Source: Ceratodon purpureus (taxonomy: Eukaryota; Streptophyta; Bryopsida; Pseudoditrichales; Ditrichaceae). From it: 64,000 nucleotides of DNA. The DNA lies in assembly GCA_014871385.1 (NCBI GenBank), contig CM026426.1, forward strand, positions 86,680,526 to 86,744,525. The letters are read 5' to 3'. How positions within the stretch are numbered: position 1 is the stretch's first letter; each line of letters opens with the position of its first letter. The notes below the pieces were generated by a model. That model ran no database searches, was not told the DNA's origin, and was given only the letters and a program-made list of their open reading frames with translations. Both the position numbers and the translations under genes were made by a program. Below, piece after piece: positions 1 to 10,701 of this stretch.

Positions 1-674
1 TACTCCGGAAGTGGGTGTCCTTTTTCTGAGAACAATATCCCCCAAGCGAGGGACCGTAATACTACTAGTATCGACCTTAAAGAGTGCGCCGGTGCCAAGC
101 CGGTAATACACGGGCGACATTGCGTTACAGTCCTGCTAAACGCATGAGCATAGGGAAAAGACCACCGTTATATACAGGGCTAGCAAGAAGATTGTCCACA
201 AGGAAGGGGACGCGTGGAAAACAGTCAAGGCGCCACTTCAGTGCCCCGAATAACATCCTGGCCGAATCTCGGGCGCATCAAATTTATGCATTGCCACCAG
301 TTTTCGAGCGAGGTGTGCAATGCTTGATCAATGCCAATTAATTATTCTAAGTACAAGCCGGGACGAATAAGGGCTCCTACAATTTGAAATTTAAAGAGGA
401 TCCACCATGTAGCTGTGATTGTTCTCACCACAGGGGAGAATGCAGTTAGCCGTCAAACCCAACCATGTCAGTGCTCCAACGCCACTCCGCAATTACACTT
501 GGCTAGAGCGCTTGAATACGCGTCGTCTTCGAACCACTTCCCAAATACTTATCCAGTGAATGTTTGGGAATCCTCATCCTTTTGCAATCCGGTTGGCGCC
601 GGCGCCATTGTTGAGCCTATTAACCAGCCATCGCTTTGCTTGAACGTCCATCATATGGGAGCGGCCCTCTAGGG
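1..674. other. No convincing gene
   Basis: Short open frames exist at 84-341 and 415-672, but neither has a recognisable domain, a good start context or support from the other copies in the window. The only distinctive element is the palindrome TGGCGCCGGCGCCA at 594-607. Confidence 0.5.
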
Positions 675-977
675 ATGCCTTTCATAGATGGGATACCAGA
701 CGACCTGGTGACGGAAGAAATTCTTATGAGATGTCGTGTCCCGCTCGATCAGGCTCGACAAATTGACTGCTCTGAACAAACTATTGTGGATTTTCTCATG
801 AGATTGCGGCGTTGTTGGGCGATATCTTCTACTTGGAAGTGTGCCGTGGAGAGGACTCTAGAGTGGGCTGCCTGGCGTTTAGCTCGATATGAAGCGGAGC
901 AATTCGAACTGGAGTCGCAAGGCCGTGGTAGGTGTCGTCCTCTTGTTCCTTCGGCCTTTGTATTTGTGGTTACTTAG
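675..977 (+). CDS. Small F-box-like protein or exon
   Basis: From the first ATG (675) the frame encodes about 100 residues. The start reads IPDDLVTEEILMRC, and a later RLRRCWAISSTWK matches the usual F-box layout: proline-aspartate, hydrophobic ILxR helix, then the VCxxW-type helix. F-box proteins normally recruit substrates to SCF ubiquitin ligases through Skp1; whether this one does is unknown. It lacks leucine-rich or kelch repeats and is short, so it may be one exon of a spliced gene continuing into the frame at 932-1318, which carries a second F-box-like segment. A GT donor-like site lies near 928. Confidence 0.35.
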   Translation: MPFIDGIPDDLVTEEILMRCRVPLDQARQIDCSEQTIVDFLMRLRRCWAISSTWKCAVERTLEWAAWRLARYEAEQFELESQGRGRCRPLVPSAFVFVVT

Positions 978-1318
978 CTTTCTTATTACGTGGTTCTAAC
1001 AGCCTCTTAAGCCTTTCGACAGGATATTCGTTGATAGAAATTGATCCACTACATCCGCTGTTTGGTAAAACAAACCCATTCCGCAATTTCAAATCCAACT
1101 TGATTGCGTTCGCAAAATCCAAGGAAGTCCAAGGGAGCGCGAAACGGCAACAGACTTTCAGTTCGCGGGAGATTCTTACACCGCTGCACATGCTGACGGA
1201 CAAGGAACTCCTACACATTCTTATCGCTTTGACAAGGCCGGGAAAGCTTGCTTTCGCGGGATCCGTTTGCCAGACATGGGTTACCCCGTTAGATCGTATA
1301 GTTACCACAGTTCAGTAG
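932..1318 (+). CDS. Open frame with a second F-box-like segment
   Basis: The frame is open for 128 codons and contains LTDKELLHILIAL followed by AGSVCQTW, the typical F-box helix-turn-helix with the conserved VCxxW end. An ATG at 1190 immediately precedes this segment. The upstream part is hydrophobic and unremarkable, so the true start and any splicing are uncertain. It lies directly after another F-box-like frame on the same strand, which suggests either a tandem pair or two exons of one gene. Confidence 0.35.
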   Translation: MSSSCSFGLCICGYLAFLLRGSNSLLSLSTGYSLIEIDPLHPLFGKTNPFRNFKSNLIAFAKSKEVQGSAKRQQTFSSREILTPLHMLTDKELLHILIALTRPGKLAFAGSVCQTWVTPLDRIVTTVQ

Positions 1319-2010
1319 GATCAATATTCACTTTAGCAAAAAGTAATTACGTTATCCCGATTCCAATTTTAGTTGACCTACATATCTGATTCAGACCCGA
1401 AACCACCTCCTGGATTGAGCATGTTTGGCATACTGAATGAATGGCCTGCTGTAGCCAGTAAATACATTGCAAATTCTATGTTTCTACTTCATCATTAATG
1501 CCAGACCTCCTTTGATAATCAGCGAGCTCATGGCGCCGGCGGGTGCTGGGACCTAATTGCAAGATTGCATTGATGTTTGAATCGAATGTGCACAGGAACT
1601 ATCGTGCAACTGAACCCCACTCCGCAATTCAGTACACAAATAAATATTTTTAATATCACCATTCTGATGACAACGGCGAACGTACTTCTTGAAGTATGAG
1701 CTTGGCAGAGTCCACACACTTCAATCCTGCACACCTGCAATACCACACGCAACTAGTCCAGTATTGCATCGATCGGTGTCGCACATGTCCGGCTTTGTGA
1801 GATGGCTCTATGCAGCCTGCTCATACAGATCCTATCCAAGAACAATGCCGACGACTCTATGGCCAACAAACTAGTGCGTGAGTGTGATCAAGGAGGGATA
1901 TTGCGGGATTATTGCGGTGACAGGGTCTTGTGCTTGTAGACTTGAGGTATCTGTGCCTCCTAAAAGGTAGCGTGGCGAGTAAGGAGTTGTGTCGCAACTG
2001 TGTAGGACGA

Positions 2011-2571
2011 ATGGACCGTGGGAACGAAAACAGCGGTCGAAAGTATACAGCATGTAGCTCTAGCAGGGACAAGGGTAGGGATACTGTGGGTGACCGGGAT
2101 TATCAACGTGTGAGCGATGCAGTTTGGAAAACACTGAAGCGAACGTTGGTGCTCGAGGAGGAGGAAGCAGACATGTGGTCTTTTCTGGAGGATGATGTGG
2201 AAACGTTTCATACGCCTCCAGAGAGTCCAGATGCAATTGGCGAAGCCGACGACTCCAGGCTACTCGATCCGATACTTTCAAAAAGCGATGCTTCCCAACG
2301 GCACTACACCCCCACACGGGCGCAGCGTATGCTTTATTTGCACGACACTATCGTGAGGGATTTAACACGGCCAGAGGCGTCTCGGATTCCCGCCATTGGA
2401 GTTGAAGCGGCGAGGAGACAGAGTCGACGGAAACTGACGATGACGTACATCCCTAGCGGCGACGGCAGTCCCGGGCGCACGGTAAAGTATGACCGCGAGG
2501 GAAACAAGTCCGAAGCGTCTCCTTCACCGGGGAAGTTCCACAGGACTGCCTCACCAATTGGTCCGCTGTAA
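2011..2571 (+). CDS. Unknown acidic-to-basic protein
   Basis: I do not recognise this protein. From the ATG at 2011 it is 186 residues long (the frame is open from 1930). It has an acidic middle (LEEEEADMWSFLEDDVE), a proline-serine segment PPESPD, then a basic arginine-rich part (AARRQSRRK) and a low-complexity tail rich in glycine and serine. There is no membrane segment or signal peptide. The charge layout suits a nuclear or DNA-binding accessory protein of a mobile element, but that is inference. It shares strand and general style with the other small genes in the first 9 kb. Confidence 0.45.
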   Translation: MDRGNENSGRKYTACSSSRDKGRDTVGDRDYQRVSDAVWKTLKRTLVLEEEEADMWSFLEDDVETFHTPPESPDAIGEADDSRLLDPILSKSDASQRHYTPTRAQRMLYLHDTIVRDLTRPEASRIPAIGVEAARRQSRRKLTMTYIPSGDGSPGRTVKYDREGNKSEASPSPGKFHRTASPIGPL

Positions 2572-3610
2572 AGTCAAGAGGCACATAGGTAGTATACTTG
2601 ATAGCCTGCAAGAACAAGTATTTTGAGGCACATAGGTAGTTTATTATGCCTGAAAGTAGTCCACGCAGTGAATTGCATGCCAAAAACTTTGATTGGATTT
2701 GGATAATATGCAAAGTCGATGATGTAATACTCCGTCGAAATCTAGCACGCACGCAGCTTACGCGACCATCGTAGTATTGTCACATTTGCATTTGCAATAC
2801 CCGGTCTTCACGAGAATTTGTCCACATGGTGAAATGCCGCTGTTGCCATTATGTCAGAGCCTGTAGCAAAGGCGGTGATTCACATGCTCGTTCTCAGGAT
2901 TATCTGGTGGCAGTGCTATTGCCATTTCACGCTTTGAATCTTAAAGAAAGATGTGTGGTGCCCTATTGTTAAGCCAGGCGACGTTTCCATTCTACCCTTC
3001 GGTACAGTATTTATGAGACTGCCGTGGTGAAAACATATCGTCACTAACATATCTCACCTCCGCAGTGTCAGCCCAGGGTTTGATACATCCACCCCCTCCA
3101 TTTGAGCATATCTTTCTTTGTTTTGCAACAGTTAGGCTTACCTAGCGCTAGCGATTTCACGTATTCTGTAACCATCATTCCCACACGATTAGAACAATCG
3201 CAGTGCATGCGGGGCCCTCTGAGACTCCCGATTTTCAGGTAGTGGAAGGAACGCTCACAATATCAAGCCGAATAGCCGTGGACAGAGTTACTCCGGGGAG
3301 CGATTGGCATTCCCCAACATGACCTAAGATTAGGCTGAGGTACAAATCTACCGTCCTTTCCATACCTTGGCTTCGAATGTCCATAGCTTGATCGAAGTCA
3401 AACTGTCCATTTTGACGGACTCCTAAATTGGTAAACATGTCGGACTCTAAGCATCTTGCTCCCCTAGAGAATGTTCTGTCTGTGGCCTTCCAATGATCAG
3501 TCGGTTTGGATGCTTTAACCTCGGTTTCCGGCGATCACAGAAAGAGTCATTTCATTTGACCTGCATCAGACCTGCACGGAGTGGGACCGTGGCTGCTTGG
3601 AATACAGGTG
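2572..3610. other. Non-coding stretch
   Basis: No frame with a recognisable product on either strand. A short direct repeat, GGCACATAGGTAGT, occurs at 2580-2593 and 2626-2639. Otherwise nothing stands out. Confidence 0.5.
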
Positions 3611-4078
3611 ATGTTTAGCAAGCCGTCCATGGATTCTCGTCGTTCAAGTGTGTGCAATCATGCCAGCACCAACTGGGACAACCAGATCAAAATACTTGAG
3701 GAGGAGGTTATACATATCCTTGCCAATTTAGAGACCTACACTCAGCCGTGTGAAACTTGTGTCATTCCACAGGGTCATGGCTATCAGCGGGTTCAAATCG
3801 GTGGCATGCCTGCCCACGGCTCATATTGTGACCTACTGAAGACACAACGAGGATCAAGGTATATCTCGAAGGTGCCATTAATAAAGACAAAGGTTAGGCT
3901 AGATCCTAGAAACTGTGGGTTCAGGGCTAAGGCTGAAGTTTCGGCCTCATTTGTTAACAACATGCTGAAGAGTACCGGGGATACAGTCCCTGACAACCCC
4001 GGCGTTAGTGTTGATGAGGAAATTGTTAACTTGGAGTCTCACCAAGGGTGGGCCGATGATGTGAAGGAAAGGCATTGA
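3611..4078 (+). CDS. Unknown protein with a weak HNH-like segment
   Basis: The frame (ATG at 3611) gives about 155 residues. The middle contains CETCVIPQGHGYQRVQIGG followed by a histidine (AHGSY). This faintly recalls the start of small HNH nuclease domains, where a GYxRVxI strand is followed by a histidine, but the later HNH residues are not evident. No coiled coil or membrane segment is seen. It may be only an exon. Treat the HNH resemblance as a hint. Confidence 0.35.
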   Translation: MFSKPSMDSRRSSVCNHASTNWDNQIKILEEEVIHILANLETYTQPCETCVIPQGHGYQRVQIGGMPAHGSYCDLLKTQRGSRYISKVPLIKTKVRLDPRNCGFRAKAEVSASFVNNMLKSTGDTVPDNPGVSVDEEIVNLESHQGWADDVKERH

Positions 4079-5470
4079 TCATCCCAGGCCAATCATTAAC
4101 GACTCAGAGAATGGAAGGTCGGATCATTTTGAACTGCGCTACATTGAGATCCGAGAATGACTTTTAAATTGGTAGTGACGAACTACTCAACCGAGTTAGT
4201 AAACAATCTTCGCCATAAACCCATGCTTAGCAGTGAAGTAGATAATGAAAGAGCAGTACATATCCCTTGCACTGCTTTTATGTCAATGCTCAGAAATTGC
4301 AGCCCACCTCGATAGGCAGCCCTATTGGTGGTTACAGGGGAGTCTTTGTTGTATCCAGGTTACTACTTAATCAATTCAATGGAGCATTATATCCAGACAG
4401 GTACTTCGGATCTACAGAGATATATGCAATATCAGGATAAGTTAGGGGCAATTGATTTATTTAAGGACATGGCGCCGGCGCCTTCCCCGTTCCTTGACGC
4501 ATCTCAGCAAATGAACAGTGCATGATTTTCCGGTCTTCGATGAATTTTCCGGTCCTTCGTGGACTATGTATTTACGAAATTAGTGCTCCTGTAAGCACTC
4601 GGCTTTTTTAAATAAACAGGTTGAACCACCAATGTCGTTTTTGATTTCTTCATTGTCGCCAATACGTGTGCTCTAGGCTGAATTAATATTTTTTTGCCGT
4701 TTCACCTCAATCCACGATACATGTTTCTTAATGCTTGCACCGGATTCAGTTGCAATGGATTCTGCAAGCATAGAAACCAATTGCAGCTAGTACCAAACGA
4801 CGGCTCTGAAGGCGCTGGCGCCATATACCATTCGACTTCCCCACCCATCATGAAAAGGCCAACTGCACTTTGCTCTCCACTTCCAGGCAAAATAGGTACA
4901 TTGAGATTTTGATTCCACCGCCGGCGCTCTGCAGCGTTAATTGTCTTTCTTAACTACCATGCAGTGGTGGATCTTGCTCGGAAAATCACGTCAGACTTAT
5001 GTAGCGTTAATTTACAACAGGCGTTATCATTTTCCAATTTTCGAGTGTCGTGCCCTCTCAAATTTGTAAATCCCTGGCCAGATTTCATCATTTGATCTGA
5101 ATTTCACATTATGGCATGTGCTTTGTAATAAACTGGTTTTATTGCCGCCACTATCTAGTTTGATCCTCACATTGAATCATAACATCTGAACACAGATCGG
5201 TTGGCGCTGGCGCCAGCAGTCCTGAACGTCGTATGAGGGGTAGTAAAATCCGACGGTATACAGCAAAAGAATATGCACCCCTACCCCCCCCCCCCAAAGC
5301 ACCCCCCAAGCAACCCGTCATTGGCCCCAAACCTAAGATCGGCCAAGTTCGAAAACCCAGCTACTTATATATTCCGTGTGCGTCAGTGCTACCTGTTGTT
5401 CACATTGTCGATGTTTTGGATTTTAGGTTGAAGCTGCGAACTATTGAAGGTGGGGGCTTCAGGTCATACA
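4079..5470. other. Non-coding stretch with three GGCGCYGGCGCC palindromes
   Basis: No reliable gene. Three of the seven palindromes lie here: 4470-4483, 4811-4823 and 5202-5215. Short open frames (for example 4694-4912 and 5233-5478) have no recognisable content. The latter begins with a low-complexity proline run caused by a C tract near 5286. Confidence 0.5.
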
Positions 5471-6409
5471 ATGAGTGATACCGATGATAGAGCACTAGAG
5501 GCGTGGTTTGGTTCCTCGCTACCGTTTACAGGATGGGATGTTCATCTTAGACGGTACGAGGTACTGGCATGGCTTGAGGGGGCTAAGGAGGGTACTGCCA
5601 ATGACTTGCACAACTTTCATAGCGACTTCTTGGACTTGACGGAGGTTCTCTCTATGATTGATCGAGTTTTGCTGGCAGATGTTCGACCCGGAAGCGTGCG
5701 CATGACCTGCCCAGAGACAATGCCGATGCCAGCCCACGACGGTGGACTGGACCGTAACAGCATTGTCGATTCTCTTCAGGTTCTGACTTCAGAGTATTCT
5801 GACGATGAGTGGCTGGACCATCTCTTCCATGAGCTGACTGTCCAACCTCGAGTGAACGTCAATGCGCAGGAAATCCGCGGTTGGCTCCTACAGTCCAAAC
5901 ACACGATTTTAAAATTCAAAGCTCGCTGCATTTATCCGATCGTATTGCGTCCAGCTTCCTCCGTCGAACAACTGGGTACCGTGGAGCAAAGCAGTCATCT
6001 GTGTGTTGTTTGCCACCTTCAGAACCCAAAGAAGGATGCAGTCATGGGCCCTTGCAACTGTTTATATCATCGGTCTTGCATTGACGTGATGGGCCCTGTG
6101 GACCATCCCTGTGCTCGCTCAGTGAAATCAGGAGACATGTTACTGATTCGTCTTGGTTTTGTCAACATCATAGGTGGATATAATAGTGACAATATCGTTA
6201 TTTATACTCAGCTCAATGTTATGTATTATGGTGGACTTCACATATGTGGGTAGCGTTGGGATTTGGTTCTGATACCTGTGTCATTTGTCCTCAATTTTGC
6301 AGATCCATCTTCGGTATTGTTTTCGCTCGGTGAGCCGGAGGATCGAACTCCTCTTGCAGGAGATCAGTGTCTGATGGAGGACGTTGCTACGCTAGGTGCT
6401 GAGGCTTAG
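5471..6409 (+). CDS. Two-exon protein with a RING-like zinc motif
   Basis: Exon 1 is 5471-6173 and exon 2 is 6303-6409, joined by a GT-AG intron (donor GTGGAT, acceptor TTTTGCAG) that keeps the frame. The product is 269 residues. An acidic start (MSDTDDRALEAWFG) leads to helical sequence. Near residue 180 comes CVVC, eleven or so residues later PCNCLYHRSC, then DHPC. This has the spacing of the first part of a RING finger but lacks a clear final CxxC, so it is a degenerate or variant cross-brace. The PCxCLxHxxC block is shared with the gene at 44337-46524. RING proteins are usually ubiquitin ligases; ligase activity is not shown by the sequence. Confidence 0.6.
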
Positions 6410-8140
6410 CCGATGCTCTTGATGTATTAGGAGAGATTCACGATAACCATGGAGTCCGAATGCATTTCTCCGTCACTTCTTTATATATATGTCCAATTTC
6501 CGGCGTTTACATGTGCCTCATGACGCTGCTGTTCATAGCACCGATCTGTTGCCACTGCTTCGCTCGCAACAGTTATGGTAGCTTCTGGTAATATAAGTAC
6601 TATTTTGTAAACATACATATATGATTCATGTATTTTCGATACTTGACTAAATGAATCACATTTATGAAGTTTGAGTCCCTATTTTGATGTTGTGTCACGT
6701 GTGTGGAGGTTGATACATCTTTGTGAGATCCTGCCATGGCTACCTTGACACATTGCCAATTTTAACTTATCTCTTTCTGTTCGCATTCACGGTATCGGTT
6801 GAATTGATAGTTTATCTCATCACTTAGCCCTGCCCATTACTGGAGAATTAATTAAGCGAAATTTATCGACCGTACTTTAAGGGTAAATGTTGTTTATTTT
6901 GCGGAACTGTAACGATGTTATGCTCATATCCTGGGCTGCATGGTACCCGGAATGTACCATGCATTGGATTCTAGATTGTCCATATACAAGAGGAGGGCCA
7001 TTCGTAGTACGTGGTCACGATTGAGTTTCTTCGTTGATGATTTAGTTCTTCCGGTGACAGTGCAAGTTTAGCACAGAAGTAGGTGAATGTGACCCTTCAA
7101 TACTTCAGTGATATACTACATTCCCTCTAAAGAAGAGAAATTGTCAATAATCTTTTTGGTATTTTCGCTGGTATCTTCATGCTGGTTTACCCACAGCCCA
7201 GGTGGTGAAGCTCGGTTGGGTTCACTAATTGAAGCTTGATTTCATCTTCACGAGGCCGTTCGTTTGCAGTTGTACCCGGGAGTGTCATCTTGCAATGAGC
7301 AATTTCTTGTGCTCTTTATTACCTTACAATCAGGGCTCGCCGTCGACTTCCTTTTATATAATACAAATCACCTTTGGAATTTGTAGCATATTTGCTGCCT
7401 TTGATCCTCACGCAATTCCTTCGATTAATTCCAAAGCGTATAATTCTATCACCAATAATGATTGTAATGTGCATTGTTACGTTGAACATTTTCCTGTTTT
7501 GAAAGGTCCACCTCCAGCCTCAAAGACTGACACCTCCTACTGCTCACATTTTAAGCTCATCGGCTTATTGAGGACGTATTTATCTGAATGGCCTTAAAGA
7601 ATTCAAATGATCCTTATAGAACAGCTACCTTGCACTGCTCGTTGCCATGGTCGACTCCTAATGATTATATATGTATAAAAGAAACGGCAACTGATAGTCA
7701 CAGTACTCTGTGAGTGGGTTACTGTGTTAAGTAATTGGTTAATGTTCACACCAATCCGGATATGTGTGCCATCAACTGATATTATCGACTCGGAATGTAG
7801 CCACCGCAGTTGATGTCTTTGATTGCAGAAGCCAACAACCAGGATCCCTGTTCTGCTCTACCATCAGATCTAAATCGATCTCGCCGATACAATGATTGAT
7901 CATCCAGTCAAGTAGGTTGTACTGGCATCATCTAATACCTTTCATTGAATGGCTACATTAGCGGCTCCTCTTATGATCCGCCGTCATTCCCCCTCCCAAA
8001 ATGTTTAGCTACCTGACTATTACCGTTTACGAGGACCATTTCCGGGGGTATACCAGGAGCATGAACTGAACTTCGATTCCCATTTTCTAACATTAGCAAT
8101 ACCATTTCTCAACTACTAGCTTCACCAGTAACTTACCACC
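6410..8140. other. AT-rich non-coding stretch
   Basis: No supported gene over 1.7 kb. The longest frame (7229-7597) has no recognisable domain and composition typical of chance frames. Confidence 0.5.
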
Positions 8141-8839
8141 ATGGCTGAACTTCATGATCGCAAGAGGTGCAAGAGAGAGTCAAGTGAGGCCGATCATTCT
8201 TCCCCTTGTGTTCAGTCGAAAGTGATCTCGTCTTTCCAGGCGGACCTTGAGCAATCATACCTGCCGATCTGGAAGAATGCTGGGTCCAGGCGGGGTGGAC
8301 TGTACCAGCACGTTGTCGATGCGCCGAAGACGATGTCGGAACTATTACAGTGGCTTGATCACGTGCTATTATTCGAGCTGGAGTCCGGCTTCCTGTGTCC
8401 GTCGTACACATGTGTTTCCGACCTCGTCAACTCTGCGTGGTCTGTGGAGTGGACCACAGAGACTCTTACGGTTTTCCAAGCTGTTGCAAATTCGTCGGGC
8501 GTAATGTACCCCCCTCGCCATGTTCGGAATTCTCCCTCTGCAGCACTATTTTCAGGTCCCTCGGTAGCGTTACGGACTCGAGTCCTATCTCGCCGCGGTT
8601 CCCTCCCGAGTTCTACGCTTGCTGCCCCTGACACAAACGACTCCGAAAATAATCGATCGACCCCCCTCTCCCGGTCGCCTGGTACTCCTCCACCGACCCC
8701 GTACATTGATCTGTCTGACTCAGACTTTAAATCTGAGTCCGGAGACGCAGCATCCCACTCAAGCTTCCAGAGTTCGGGTTGCAGCGACAGCGATGACGAA
8801 TTGGATTCGTGGGCAGAATTTGAAGTCGACGCGAGCTAA
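8141..8839 (+). CDS. Unknown protein with Ser/Pro/acidic tail
   Basis: An uninterrupted 232-residue frame starts at an ATG in good plant context (ACCACCATGGCT). The first third is basic with KRCKRE, a possible nuclear signal. The middle is predicted globular (LLQWLDHVLLFELESGF). The last third is low-complexity, rich in serine and proline (PLSRSPGTPPPTPY) and then serine and aspartate (SGCSDSDDELDSWAEFE). I do not recognise a family. The long clean frame with internal codon bias argues for a real gene, probably an accessory gene of the surrounding element. Confidence 0.55.
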   Translation: MAELHDRKRCKRESSEADHSSPCVQSKVISSFQADLEQSYLPIWKNAGSRRGGLYQHVVDAPKTMSELLQWLDHVLLFELESGFLCPSYTCVSDLVNSAWSVEWTTETLTVFQAVANSSGVMYPPRHVRNSPSAALFSGPSVALRTRVLSRRGSLPSSTLAAPDTNDSENNRSTPLSRSPGTPPPTPYIDLSDSDFKSESGDAASHSSFQSSGCSDSDDELDSWAEFEVDAS

Positions 8840-10504
8840 GGACAAGGATCGTGCCTTCGTCTATTTAGTGAGCCTGGTTACTGTGGAAACTACGTGCTAG
8901 AAGCCCTTTTCGCCTTCATGTTGGCAACGATCCTCTAGAATGTTTAACTTTCCATAGGTAATATTGTAACCATTGGACTTTCCGGAGTATATTATGTCGT
9001 AGCAGGGGCATTCTGTGTGACTCTGCGTCCTGTTGTTCATGGCAGTTGGCTTCGTATAGTGTGATTTCATTCGAACTGATCAAATCATGAAATTTTGTAA
9101 AGCCTAATTGCTACCACGCCTTATTAACTGCAGCAGATGATGTCATCATTTTCCATCGTCTATCTTGAAGTTGCTTCTTCGTATTTGAGCTGGATGAGTC
9201 CTATGTATACATATGTGTTACCGGTTGCGGGGGCTTATGATGGATATGTTCTCCAATTTGATGTCCGGAACTTTGACATTGGCAGTTCTCCGCTCTTACT
9301 GGCGCCGGCGCCAAACGGCGTTAACACTTGCATATGATCTTGTTTGCTTGGTGTTCTTCGAAGTCCTGCGTTCCGCAACTCGCAACACTCGTCTTTATCG
9401 TTTTTTCTTCCAGCCATGTACCAAATTATGTTCCTACCGCCAGTGATGCCTCATGTTGTTGGTTTTTCCCCCGCCTCCAACGACGCTGCAATGTGTTCAG
9501 TCACACGTAGACGTTAGCCGTCGCTCGTGTTGTCGCTGTGCTGTATCCTCCACTTCCGCGTTGTAATGGGAATTGCATCACTAAGACCCTTGCAGTCGCT
9601 GCATTTACTACCTTCGGCTTTCGACGTGAAATTTCAAAGAGGGTTGCCTTGGTTACAAATGCGCATTGGTAGACTCCGACGTCGTTATTCTAGGTGTTCT
9701 GTTGATTTCTTATTACGAAAACCTGCATCAATTTCTTTCATCTGTCATTGGGCTACTCGATGTTTTCAAATTTGTGAGCTTGTTACTTCGGTCTAGTGGC
9801 GCTGGCGCCATTCAACTGCTCATGTCCCGTGAGCACGTCGATTTGTTGTCTTTGTTCAGTCTACGGCACTATATTAGCTCTTTCGGAGTGTGCTAAATTG
9901 CTTGCCAGACATTGTACCATATCAATTTATAAATTTCGTTTGTTTTCCCCCGACCTCATCTGCTGTCTCTCTGTCCACTTCGTAAATTGTACTCATTAGA
10001 TACGTATATCATACTTAATACTTGTATAGTTGTATATGTCAGTTCGTACGTATTCATCCATTTTGAATGAGCATTTTTTTTCGGCAAATATCTCCTACTT
10101 TTGATCGTATTTTCTTGTATCAACATTTGTATTTCTCTGCTGTACTCTGACACAGGACATTGTTCACCTACGGAACATTTTTTCATCGCTGACGGTGTTC
10201 TCATCACTCCTGCCACCGCATCTTCTTGGACCCAACATGCTATTTTGTTACAGGAACGGCCTATGTTTATACTGGCGCACCCTAAACGACGCACTGCGAA
10301 CATCCGTCCTCCCAACTTCTCTTCAGGCAACAAGATACTCTATGATATTCACTGCACATATGTATTGTTATTATGTGTTGACCTTTTCTTTTCTGCCACT
10401 ATACAAAGATTTGCCAGCAGGGGATGTACAGCTTGCAATCCAATACTGTGTGTCCTTTCAGAAGTAAAGAAGGGCCCGCACAGTGCGTTTACTATACCAG
10501 GTAA
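8840..10504. other. Non-coding stretch with two palindromes
   Basis: Several overlapping frames of 60-140 codons occur here, but none has a domain or a consistent start. Palindromes TGGCGCCGGCGCCA (9300-9313) and TGGCGCTGGCGCCA (9797-9810) lie here. Confidence 0.5.
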
Positions 10505-10647
10505 ACTCTGTCCCAAATGACATGTAGTCTTGAATGACTCGTCCGCAATGACTGTGAACCCATGTGTCATTTTTTGAGCCACTCTGACCGAAATGACACT
10601 ATGTTAAGTCATTTATCATGTCCTTCATTTCCAGATTTCTATTAGTG
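10505..10647. repeat. CACTA-type right end with ATGACT subterminal motifs
   Basis: Motifs AATGAC/ATGACT and their complements recur about every 20-30 bases up to the end TTCTATTAGTG. A block GACTCGTCCGCAATGACT resembles the arm of the MITE at 17582-17722 (GACTCGTCTGTAATGACT). CACTA transposases bind short subterminal repeats of this kind. Confidence 0.5.
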
Positions 10648-10701
10648 GTACATCCAAAACAACACGATAGTAATGACTAGAACTGTTGGCAACAATTAAG
10701 A

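Larger units (their letters stand above)
1..10647. mobile_element. Probable right part of a large CACTA-like element
   Basis: The stretch ends at 10635-10647 in ATTTCTATTAGTG, close to the right end of the CACTA MITE at 17582-17722 (ATTTCTACTAGTG). The last 140 bases carry scattered ATGACT-type motifs, including a GACTCGTC..AATGACT block shared with that MITE. CACTA elements start CACTA and end TAGTG, so the body would lie to the left and its left end is outside the window. Short unknown genes and seven near-identical GC palindromes occur only in this stretch, which supports treating it as one unit. No transposase was recognised inside. The assignment is inference; the terminus alone could belong to a smaller element. 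Confidence 0.4.

Noticed and set aside
932-1308. Minus-strand frame 970-1308
   Set aside because: Antisense to the F-box-like frame and without any recognisable domain.
8359-8706. Minus-strand frame inside the gene at 8141-8839
   Set aside because: Fully antisense, no start context; composition mirrors the Ser/Pro-rich sense gene.
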